From assembly GCF_050908845.1 (NCBI RefSeq), contig NZ_CP194171.1, forward strand, positions 992,001 through 1,056,000: a DNA stretch of 64,000 bases, written 5' to 3'. The notes beneath the pieces were generated by a model that saw nothing but the letters and a program-made list of their open reading frames with translations, was not told where the DNA came from and made no database searches. The position numbers and the translations under genes were made by a program. Numbering within the stretch: position 1 is the first letter of the stretch; the number at the start of each line of letters is the position of its first letter. Shown in pieces: positions 1 to 6,665 of this stretch. Source of the DNA: Marinobacterium_D sp050908845 (lineage in GTDB: Bacteria > Pseudomonadota > Gammaproteobacteria > Pseudomonadales > Balneatricaceae).

Positions 1-246
1 ACCCTGGACGCGATCAAGATGGCCAAGGATGCGGGTTACACCGCGGTGATCTCCCACCGTTCCGGTGAAACCGAAGATACCACCATTGCCGACCTGGCCG
101 TGGGTACCGCTGCAGGCCAGATCAAGACCGGTTCCCTGTGCCGCTCCGACCGTGTTGCCAAGTACAACCGTCTGCTGCGCATCGCCGAAGAGCTGGGCGC
201 GAAAGCGGTTTACAACGGTCTGAAAGAGATCAAAGGCCAGGGCTGA
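1..246 (+). CDS. eno: Enolase, C-terminal end (partial)
   Basis: The reading frame is open from base 1 and ends with TGA at 244-246; the 5' part lies outside the window. Enolase interconverts 2-phosphoglycerate and phosphoenolpyruvate in glycolysis and is also a degradosome partner in many gammaproteobacteria. The visible part carries the typical C-terminal segment: SHRSGETEDTTIADLAV, then GQIKTGSLCRSDRVAKYN and the terminal NGLKEIKGQG. In enolases the SHRSGE loop and the KTG/SRSER-like stretch line the active site. It lies directly upstream of ftsB, the usual order (pyrG-kdsA-eno-ftsB) in Pseudomonas relatives, and is followed by a strong terminator. Confidence 0.97.
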   Translation, partial: TLDAIKMAKDAGYTAVISHRSGETEDTTIADLAVGTAAGQIKTGSLCRSDRVAKYNRLLRIAEELGAKAVYNGLKEIKGQG

Positions 247-258
247 TCGCCCGGTTTG

Positions 259-290
259 AAAAAAGGGGGCTGAAAAGGCCCCTTTTTTTT
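259..290 (+). terminator. Rho-independent terminator of eno
   Basis: An A-run plus GGGG pairs with CCCC plus a run of eight T, 13 bases after the eno stop. It separates eno from ftsB. A second GC hairpin without a T tract (363-391, arms CAGGGC/GCCCTG) lies further into the same 270-base gap; its role is not clear. Confidence 0.85.
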
Positions 291-517
291 GCACTTTCGG
301 GGCTTAGGGTCTGACATGCTCTCTGTGCTGGGCTTTTTTGACGTAGCACCACTTTGATGTAACAGGGCAGGGCCTGCAAAAGCCCGCCCTGATAGCCTGT
401 AAGCCCTAGTTAATATGGATCTGTTCACTGCTTCCCCTGCTAGGATAGAGAGCGGAATGGGCGGGACTGACGGTGCATCATCGGACAGCTCGCAGGAGAA
501 AACGTAGAGAGGCGTTT

Positions 518-814
518 GTGTACCGCTGGCTTTTGTTGATTTTGCTGCTGATGTTCGCGGGTTTACAGTACCGGCTCTGGTTCGGCGAGGCCAACCTGCG
601 CCAGGTATGGCAGCTCGAGGAACAGATAGAACAGCAGCGGGTTGAAAATGCGCGTCTAGTCGAGCGCAACAAACGGCTTGAAGCCGAAGTGCAGGATCTG
701 AAAAAAGGCCTGACCGCGCTTGAAGAACGGGCACGCAGTGAGCTGGGTATGATCCGGGAGGGGGAAACCTTCTTCCAGCTGGTTGAGCCCGAACAGGAGA
801 AGAACGAACGTTGA
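518..814 (+). CDS. ftsB: Cell division protein FtsB
   Basis: FtsB is a small bitopic inner-membrane protein that joins FtsL and FtsQ in the divisome subcomplex activating septal peptidoglycan synthesis. The protein has a short cytoplasmic start, one membrane segment (about residues 4-18, rich in L/I/F), the family signature LQYRLWFGE just after it, a coiled coil (residues about 28-65) and the conserved EERARSELGMIREGETFFQL ending. I chose GTG at 518 because GAGAGG lies just upstream and the resulting 98 residues match the family. A longer in-frame GTG start at 473 would add 15 basic residues. The stop overlaps the truD start (TTGA). The ispD and ispF genes that often follow ftsB are absent here. 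Confidence 0.92.
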   Translation: MYRWLLLILLLMFAGLQYRLWFGEANLRQVWQLEEQIEQQRVENARLVERNKRLEAEVQDLKKGLTALEERARSELGMIREGETFFQLVEPEQEKNER

Positions 815-1914
815 GCGACCATCAAGCACCCCCAGAGGGGCAAACGACCCCTGAGGCACAGGAACTACCGCGTTGGCAGGAAACTCCGCGCTGGCTCCAT
901 GGCGAGCCGGGTGTCAGTGCAACACTGCGGGCAACGCCCGATGATTTTAAAGTTGTGGAACAGCTGGGTTTCGAGCCCGATGGCGAGGGTGAGCATCAGT
1001 TCCTCTATATCCGCAAACGCGGTGAGAACACTGACTGGGTGGCGCGTCAGCTGGCGAACTTCTGTCAGGTCAGCCCCCGTGATGTCAGTTACGCCGGTAA
1101 GAAAGATCGCCACGCTGTCACCGAACAGTGGTTCTGCGTACATCTGCCAGGGCACAGGGCCAGCCTGAACTGGAAGCTGTTTGGTGGTGACACCATCGAA
1201 GTGCTGCGGGCGGAAAAACATGGCCGCAAGCTGCGCCTCGGTTCACTGCAGGGCAATCGCTTCGAACTGCGCCTGCGCGATGTCTCTGATGGTGCGGAGC
1301 TTGAGCGTCGCTTCGCGCTGTTGGCTCAGGGCGTGCCCAACTATTTTGGCGAACAGCGCTTTGGGCATAATTTCGGTAATATCGATAAAGGACTGGCGCT
1401 GATCGCCGGTCGTCTGAAAGAGCGGCAGCGTCATAAAAAGGGGCTGTATATCTCGGCGGTGCGTTCCTGGCTGTTCAATCGCCTGATATCCGAACGCATA
1501 GGGCGTGGCCTTTGGGACAGTCTGCTCGAAGGCGATGTGCTGATGATCAATGGTTCGCAGAGCTGTTTCCGCTATGATAACGCTGACCCGAGCATTGCGG
1601 AGCGCCTGGCAAAGGGTGAACTCAACCTGACCGGGCCGATGTGGGGACGGGGCGAATTGATGACCGAAGCTGCCGCCCGCGAGTTCGAACAGGAAGTTTA
1701 CGCTGTTGAGTCGACGGTCTGTGAACAACTGGAACAGCTGGGACTGAAACAGGAAAGACGCTCACTGCGGCTGGTACCTGAGTCGCTTGCGATAGAGCGC
1801 GAGAGTGACGGACAATGGCGACTGGGTTTTGATCTGCCCGCTGGCTCCTTTGCAACCAGCGTGCTGCGTGAATTGTGCAACTGGCAAACACCTCAGAGTG
1901 GCGCCGCACAGTAG
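811..1914 (+). CDS. truD: tRNA pseudouridine(13) synthase TruD
   Basis: TruD converts U13 of tRNA-Glu to pseudouridine. The 367-residue product shows the N-terminal FEPDGEGEH motif, the catalytic motif AGKKDRHAVTEQW with the presumed nucleophile Asp99, then VPNYFGEQRFG and the C-terminal LPAGSFATSVLREL, all family hallmarks. The TTG start overlaps the ftsB stop in TTGA and has AGGAGA about ten bases upstream. No other usable start exists before the conserved WLHGEPG region, so the TTG is probably real. It gives a 25-30 residue N-terminal extension relative to the E. coli enzyme. Translational coupling to ftsB is likely. Confidence 0.97.
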   Translation: MSDHQAPPEGQTTPEAQELPRWQETPRWLHGEPGVSATLRATPDDFKVVEQLGFEPDGEGEHQFLYIRKRGENTDWVARQLANFCQVSPRDVSYAGKKDRHAVTEQWFCVHLPGHRASLNWKLFGGDTIEVLRAEKHGRKLRLGSLQGNRFELRLRDVSDGAELERRFALLAQGVPNYFGEQRFGHNFGNIDKGLALIAGRLKERQRHKKGLYISAVRSWLFNRLISERIGRGLWDSLLEGDVLMINGSQSCFRYDNADPSIAERLAKGELNLTGPMWGRGELMTEAAAREFEQEVYAVESTVCEQLEQLGLKQERRSLRLVPESLAIERESDGQWRLGFDLPAGSFATSVLRELCNWQTPQSGAAQ

Positions 1915-1991
1915 GTTTTGAATACTAATCTTTGATAGCAGTTTGATTGGATACAGGGCACAGAGAAGGCCCGGCGGAGTTTTCCCACCCG

Positions 1992-2750
1992 ATGCATATT
2001 TTGATTTCTAACGACGATGGCGTGTACGCGCCGGGTCTGGCAGCGCTGGCGAAAGCCTTGGATAAGGATGCAACCTCGGTCTGTGTGGTTGCGCCGGACC
2101 GCAATCGCAGCGGCGCAAGCAACTCGCTGACATTGGATCGGCCACTGGAGGCGCATACCCACGACAGCGGGTTTATCGGCATCAACGGCACGCCGACCGA
2201 CTGCGTCCACCTGGGCGTATCCGGCCTGTTCAGTGCGGAGCGTAAACCCGATCTGGTGGTTTCCGGTATCAATGCCGGCGCCAACCTGGGCGACGACGTG
2301 ATCTACTCCGGCACCGTTGCGGCCGCCATGGAGGGACGCAACTGCCGTTTGCCGGCGATTGCCGTTTCCCTGTGCAGCTTCCACCCCCAGCATTTCGAAA
2401 CGGCGGCGGAGATTGTGCGAGAACTGGTGAGCCGGCTGGAATCCCTGGTGCTGGCGCCGCGCACGGTGCTCAATGTTAACGTGCCGGATCTGCCGCTGGA
2501 GGAGATCAAGGGTATCCACGTGACCCGCCTCGGGCACCGCTTTGCCGGTGAAGCTCCGGTCAAGGTGGAGGATCCCAGAGGCCGCACCCGCTACTGGATT
2601 GCGGGTACCGGCGAACCGGCCGATAGCGGGCCGGGAACCGATTTTTATGCGGTCGCTGAAGGGTATGTGTCGATCACTCCTCTGCAGATCGATATGACCC
2701 ATTACACGGGTATGGATAATCTGGCGCTCTGGCTGGAGGAGACGAATTGA
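1992..2750 (+). CDS. surE: 5'/3'-nucleotidase SurE (stationary-phase survival protein)
   Basis: SurE is a metal-dependent nucleotidase/exopolyphosphatase acting on nucleoside monophosphates. The 252-residue product begins MHILISNDDG, with Asp8-Asp9 as metal ligands, followed by APDRNRSGASNSLT and VSGINAGANLGDDVIYSGTV, the metal-binding and substrate motifs. I chose ATG 1992 because the family starts immediately before the ILxSNDDG strand; an in-frame ATG at 1947 would add 15 residues without family support. It is followed without a gap by pcm (stop/start overlap TTGA at 2747-2750), the standard surE-pcm-nlpD-rpoS stress-survival order. Confidence 0.97.
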   Translation: MHILISNDDGVYAPGLAALAKALDKDATSVCVVAPDRNRSGASNSLTLDRPLEAHTHDSGFIGINGTPTDCVHLGVSGLFSAERKPDLVVSGINAGANLGDDVIYSGTVAAAMEGRNCRLPAIAVSLCSFHPQHFETAAEIVRELVSRLESLVLAPRTVLNVNVPDLPLEEIKGIHVTRLGHRFAGEAPVKVEDPRGRTRYWIAGTGEPADSGPGTDFYAVAEGYVSITPLQIDMTHYTGMDNLALWLEETN

Positions 2751-3415
2751 ACGACGTGTTGTTTCAGGGTATCGGTATGACCTCCCGACGGACGCGGGAC
2801 CGTCTGATAGCGCGCCTGCGGGAACAAGGTGTCGAAGACGACAGGGTGTTGACGGTGCTACGTGACACCCCGAGGCATATCTTCATCGATGAGGCGCTGT
2901 CCCACCGTGCCTATGAAGACAGCTCACTCCCCATCGGTTTCAACCAGACCATTTCCCAACCCTATATCGTCGCCCGGATGACCGAGCTGCTGCTGGAGGA
3001 TGGCCCCCGGGAGCATGTACTGGAAGTTGGCACCGGCTCCGGTTATCAGACAGCGATTCTGGCCCAGCTGGTTGATCAGGTGTACACCGTCGAACGTATC
3101 CGGCCGCTGCAGGAGAAGGCGCGCAAACGGATTCAGCAGTTGCGTCTGCGCAACGTGATATTCCGCCATACCGATGGTGGCATGGGCTGGCCGGACAAGG
3201 CGCCGTTTGATGGCATCCTCGTAACCGCAGCACCGGAACATGTGCCACAGGAGCTGCTCGACCAGCTCGCCGTCGGTGGTGTCATGGTCCTGCCGGTGGG
3301 GGATGGCGAGGGACAGGTGCTGATGCGCATCCGCCGTACCGCCGAGGATGAGTTCCAGCGTGAGGAGCTTGAGGCTGTTCGTTTCGTGCCGCTGCTGGCG
3401 GGAACCGTGCGTTGA
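2747..3415 (+). CDS. pcm: Protein-L-isoaspartate O-methyltransferase
   Basis: PCM repairs isoaspartyl damage in proteins by SAM-dependent methylation. Motifs seen: LPIGFNQTISQPYIVARMTELL, the SAM-binding LEVGTGSGYQTAILAQL (motif I), YTVERIRPLQ, FDGILVTAAPEHVP and the C-terminal EAVRFVPLL. The TTG at 2747 is preceded by a strong GGAGGAG and overlaps the surE stop, so coupled translation is likely. Many relatives are annotated from the equivalent of the ATG at 2777 (MTSRRTRDRL), which also has AGGG upstream; the first ten residues are therefore uncertain. The product is 222 residues from the TTG. Confidence 0.96.
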   Translation: MNDVLFQGIGMTSRRTRDRLIARLREQGVEDDRVLTVLRDTPRHIFIDEALSHRAYEDSSLPIGFNQTISQPYIVARMTELLLEDGPREHVLEVGTGSGYQTAILAQLVDQVYTVERIRPLQEKARKRIQQLRLRNVIFRHTDGGMGWPDKAPFDGILVTAAPEHVPQELLDQLAVGGVMVLPVGDGEGQVLMRIRRTAEDEFQREELEAVRFVPLLAGTVR

Positions 3416-3432
3416 ATCAGGAAGAAAGGCGC

Positions 3433-4353
3433 ATGCGTACAACAAGTGATTATCTGAAGCTCGCCGGTAAAGGCGTGATGATGGGGGCTGCCGATGCGGT
3501 CCCGGGCGTCTCCGGCGGCACCATCGCGTTTATCACCGGTATCTATGAAGAGCTGATCGAAAGCATTCGCCGTTTCGATCTGCAGGCGATACAGATCCTG
3601 TTCAGCCAGGGTGTGGCCGCCTGCTGGCGCCACATTAACGGTACTTTTCTGGTCACGCTGCTGGCCGGTATCGTATTCAGCCTGATTACACTGGCGCGCG
3701 GCGTGCTGTATATGCTGGATAACTATCCGGTGTTGCTCTGGGCGTTTTTCTTCGGCCTGATACTGGCGTCGGTCTGGAGCCTGGTGCGGCATGTAAAAGG
3801 CTGGAATTTAAGCGCCAATCTGACCTTCTTCCTGGGAGCTCTGCTGGCCTACATCATCACCTCGATGGTACCGGGTACACTGACTGTCACGCCCTGGACC
3901 CTGCTGGGCTCAGGTATGCTGGCGATCTGTGCCATGATCCTGCCCGGCATCTCCGGTAGCTTTATCCTGCTGCTGCTGGGCATGTACGCACCGGTACTCA
4001 GTGCGATCAAGGGATTTGAGTTCACCACCCTGGCTATCTTTGCGAGTGGCTGTGTGATCGGCTTGATAAGCTTTTCGCGCCTGCTAAGCTGGGCTTTTCA
4101 CCACCATCGCCGCTTGATCCTGGCGCTGCTGGGCGGCTTCATGCTGGGTTCGTTGAACAAGGTCTGGCCGTGGAAATACACCCTGGCATACACCCTGGAC
4201 AGCCACGGCGACGCCGTCCCGCTATTGCAGCGCAACGTTTTTCCGTCGGTATTCAGTGAGCTGACCGGACAGCCGACCCTGCTCTGGCCGGCGCTGGCAC
4301 TGATGCTTGTCGGCGTTGTACTGGTGTTGGTGCTGGATAGAAACTCTGGTTAG
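3433..4353 (+). CDS. DUF368 polytopic membrane protein (candidate undecaprenyl-phosphate translocase)
   Basis: The product is very hydrophobic, about 306 residues, with eight or so membrane segments and the DUF368 signatures GAADAVPGVSGGTIAFITGIYEELI near the start and AICAMILPGISGSFILLLLGMY in the middle, an internal repeat of the PGxSGG/S motif. DUF368 members (PopT) have been linked to recycling of the lipid carrier undecaprenyl phosphate across the inner membrane; that function is transferred by family only. ATG 3433 is preferred because AGGAAGAAAGG lies just upstream; a TTG at 3412 would overlap the pcm stop. The gene sits between pcm and nlpD, where most relatives have nothing. Confidence 0.88.
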   Translation: MRTTSDYLKLAGKGVMMGAADAVPGVSGGTIAFITGIYEELIESIRRFDLQAIQILFSQGVAACWRHINGTFLVTLLAGIVFSLITLARGVLYMLDNYPVLLWAFFFGLILASVWSLVRHVKGWNLSANLTFFLGALLAYIITSMVPGTLTVTPWTLLGSGMLAICAMILPGISGSFILLLLGMYAPVLSAIKGFEFTTLAIFASGCVIGLISFSRLLSWAFHHHRRLILALLGGFMLGSLNKVWPWKYTLAYTLDSHGDAVPLLQRNVFPSVFSELTGQPTLLWPALALMLVGVVLVLVLDRNSG

Positions 4354-4374
4354 CAACAACAGCTAGGAGGTTGG

Positions 4375-5145
4375 GTGCGGGGCATAAAGCGCAGTCTGCA
4401 GAGATTTTGGATCGCACTCGCTGCATGCGCTCTGGCTGCCTGTTCCAGTGGCTATGCACCGGTCACGGAACAGTCCCTGGGAGGGCGTTTTCAGGGACCG
4501 ACACCCTCCACCTACACCGTGAGCCGCGGTGATACCCTTTACTCCATCGCCTGGCGCTACGGCCTCGATTTCAGAACGCTTGCGCGTATCAACGGTATAG
4601 ATCGACGCTATCTTATCTACCCGGGGCAGCAGTTGCGCCTGAAAAATCAGTCTGATGCCTCACGGTCGAACTCTTCCGGAACCAAATCCGCCCGTTCTTC
4701 TCAAACGATAGCAAGCGCCCCTCCTAAAACGAGTCGCACGCCACCGCCCGCACCGGCCGTCAGTTCCGGTTCGATCAAATGGCAGTGGCCGACTCAAGGT
4801 GCTTTGATCGGCCGATACTCTTCCGGCTCAACCCCCAACAAGGGGATAAATCTGGCCGGAAAGGTGGGCGATCCGGTCTATGCAGCGGCGTCAGGGACGG
4901 TCGTTTATGCGGGCAGTGGACTGCTGGGCTATGGCAATCTGGTGATCCTGAATCACAACCGCCAGTACCTGAGTGCTTATGCACATAACAGTCGCATCTT
5001 GGTCAAGGAAAGTGATAGTGTGAAGGCAGGTGACAAGATCGCCGAGCTTGGAAATACCGGTGCCAACCGTCCGATGCTCCATTTCGAGATACGGCGAGAT
5101 GGCAAGCCAGTAAATCCGCTGCAGTATCTGCCCAAAAAAAAATAA
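4375..5145 (+). CDS. nlpD: NlpD-type lipoprotein, LysM plus degenerate LytM/M23 domain
   Basis: NlpD is an outer-membrane lipoprotein that activates the amidase AmiC during septum splitting. It starts at GTG 4375 behind TAGGAGG. The signal peptide ends in the lipobox LAAC with Cys23. A LysM domain follows (residues about 46-89, TYTVSRGDTLYSIAWRYG ... YPGQQLRL), then a Ser/Thr/Pro-rich linker and an M23 fold (about 150-250). The zinc ligands of active M23 peptidases are missing: NKGINLAG replaces HxGxD and MLHFEI replaces HLHFEI, as in E. coli NlpD, so it is a regulator rather than an enzyme. It lies directly upstream of rpoS; in relatives a major rpoS promoter lies inside nlpD. Confidence 0.96.
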   Translation: MRGIKRSLQRFWIALAACALAACSSGYAPVTEQSLGGRFQGPTPSTYTVSRGDTLYSIAWRYGLDFRTLARINGIDRRYLIYPGQQLRLKNQSDASRSNSSGTKSARSSQTIASAPPKTSRTPPPAPAVSSGSIKWQWPTQGALIGRYSSGSTPNKGINLAGKVGDPVYAAASGTVVYAGSGLLGYGNLVILNHNRQYLSAYAHNSRILVKESDSVKAGDKIAELGNTGANRPMLHFEIRRDGKPVNPLQYLPKKK

Positions 5146-5186
5146 GAATCAGATAGCGCGAATGCTAGATGCATGGGGGAAATCAG

Positions 5187-6218
5187 ATGGTAACAGTCGG
5201 AACCAAGGACTACGACGCAGGAAATGCGGGCCGTGATCAGGATGTCGAGCCCGATGACGAGATGGAGATGAACCAGGCTGACGATGCTGATACCGATGAT
5301 TCGGGCAGCAGCGACGAGGTGCCCGAGTTCATCAACAGTGGTCGTGGTCGTGGCAGTATGGCACACAAGGATCTGGTCAATGCCAAGACCCTGGACGCCA
5401 CTCAGCTTTATCTTAACGAGATCGGCTTTTCGCCACTGCTGACCGCGGAAGAGGAGGTTTACTTCTCCCGCAGGGCACTGAAGGGCGACGAAGCCTCCCG
5501 TAAGCGGATGATCGAGAGTAATCTCCGTCTGGTGGTCAAGATCGCCCGACGTTATATCAACCGCGGCCTGTCGCTGCTGGACCTGATCGAAGAGGGCAAC
5601 CTCGGCCTGATCCGGGCTGTGGAAAAGTTTGACCCTGAACGCGGTTTCCGCTTCTCAACCTACGCTACCTGGTGGATCCGCCAGACGATTGAACGCGCGA
5701 TCATGAATCAGACGCGTACTATCCGCCTGCCGATCCACGTGGTCAAAGAACTCAACGTTTACCTGCGAGCCTCCCGTGAGCTGGCGCAGAAGCTGGATCA
5801 CGAACCTTCTGCCGAAGAGATCGCCAACCTGGTCGATAAGCCGGTGGAGGACGTGGAGCGGATGCTGGGGCTTAACGAGCGGATCAGCTCGGTGGACACG
5901 CCGGTAGGGGGCAGCAACGATAAATCCCTGCTCGATACCATCGCGGACCAGACCTCCGGTGACCCGGAAAGCCTGCTTCAGAATACCAATATCAGCGGTA
6001 ACCTGAACAAGTGGCTGGACATGCTGCCGGAAAAACACGCCGATGTGCTGTCACGTCGCTTTGGTCTGCGCGGGCACGAGATGTCCACGCTGGAGCAGGT
6101 GGGGCGTGAGATCGGCCTGACCCGCGAGCGGGTGCGCCAGATTCAGGTGGAAGCCCTGCGTAAACTCAGAGAGATCGTGGAAAAGAATGGTCTGTCCGGT
6201 GAAGATCTGCTGCAGTAA
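5187..6218 (+). CDS. rpoS: RNA polymerase sigma factor RpoS (sigma-38)
   Basis: This is the general stress/stationary-phase sigma factor. The N-terminal part (first about 65 residues) is acidic. Region 1.2 begins DATQLYLNEIGFSPLLTAEEE, region 2 shows RRYINRGLSLLDLIEEGNLGL and RFSTYATWWIRQTIERAI, region 3 shows RTIRLPIHVVKELN, and region 4 has RFGLRG...TLEQVGREIGLTRERVRQIQ (helix-turn-helix). I chose ATG 5187 because GGGGGA lies 7-8 bases upstream; an in-frame ATG at 5169 lacks this. The product is 343 residues. It is the last gene of the surE-pcm-nlpD-rpoS run and is followed by a terminator. Confidence 0.97.
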   Translation: MVTVGTKDYDAGNAGRDQDVEPDDEMEMNQADDADTDDSGSSDEVPEFINSGRGRGSMAHKDLVNAKTLDATQLYLNEIGFSPLLTAEEEVYFSRRALKGDEASRKRMIESNLRLVVKIARRYINRGLSLLDLIEEGNLGLIRAVEKFDPERGFRFSTYATWWIRQTIERAIMNQTRTIRLPIHVVKELNVYLRASRELAQKLDHEPSAEEIANLVDKPVEDVERMLGLNERISSVDTPVGGSNDKSLLDTIADQTSGDPESLLQNTNISGNLNKWLDMLPEKHADVLSRRFGLRGHEMSTLEQVGREIGLTRERVRQIQVEALRKLREIVEKNGLSGEDLLQ

Positions 6219-6238
6219 CCTGCGCAGACCGTAAAAGC

Positions 6239-6262
6239 AAAGGGGCCTGATGGCCCCTTTGT
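6239..6262 (+). terminator. Terminator between rpoS and fdxA (probably bidirectional)
   Basis: Near-perfect hairpin AAAGGGGCC-TGAT-GGCCCCTTT between the convergent rpoS and fdxA stops. The arms supply a T run on both strands, so it can serve both genes. Confidence 0.85.
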
Positions 6263-6279
6263 TGTTTCTGCGTGTTGTC

Positions 6280-6603
6280 TCAGCGCTCCAGATATTTCAA
6301 TTTTCCCTCGACGCCGTTCCACTCTTCGGCATCTTCCAGCGGCGCCTTGCGCTCGTTGATATTGGGCCAGACCTCGGCCAGTTCCGCATTCAGTTCCACG
6401 TAGGGCTGTTGATCGTCCTTCAGGTCATCCTCGGACAGTATCGCCTCGGCGGGACACTCCGGCTCGCAGAGCCCGCAGTCGATGCATTCATCCGGGTGGA
6501 TCACCAGAAAGTTGGCCCCTTCATAGAAACAGTCGACCGGGCAGACATCGACGCAGTCGGTGTATTTGCAGCGTATGCAGTTCTCGGTCACGACATAGGT
6601 CAT
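6280..6603 (-). CDS. fdxA: 7Fe ferredoxin FdxA (3Fe-4S / 4Fe-4S)
   Basis: A small cytoplasmic electron carrier of 107 residues, the same length as Azotobacter-type ferredoxin I. Cysteines at 9, 12, 17, 21 and 25 (CIRCKYTDCVDVCPVDC) and at 40, 43, 46 and 50 (CIDCGLCEPEC) provide the ligands for one 3Fe-4S and one 4Fe-4S cluster. The C-terminal extension NAELAEVWPNI is typical. GGGAG precedes the ATG at 6603. It is convergent with rpoS and sits downstream of mutS, the same rpoS-fdxA-mutS neighbourhood as in Pseudomonas. Confidence 0.97.
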   Translation of the reverse strand: MTYVVTENCIRCKYTDCVDVCPVDCFYEGANFLVIHPDECIDCGLCEPECPAEAILSEDDLKDDQQPYVELNAELAEVWPNINERKAPLEDAEEWNGVEGKLKYLER

Positions 6604-6665
6604 GGTTGAAACTCCCTGTAGCGGCGGTATGAAGGCAGTATAGTCAGCCCAGCACCCGCTGCAGT

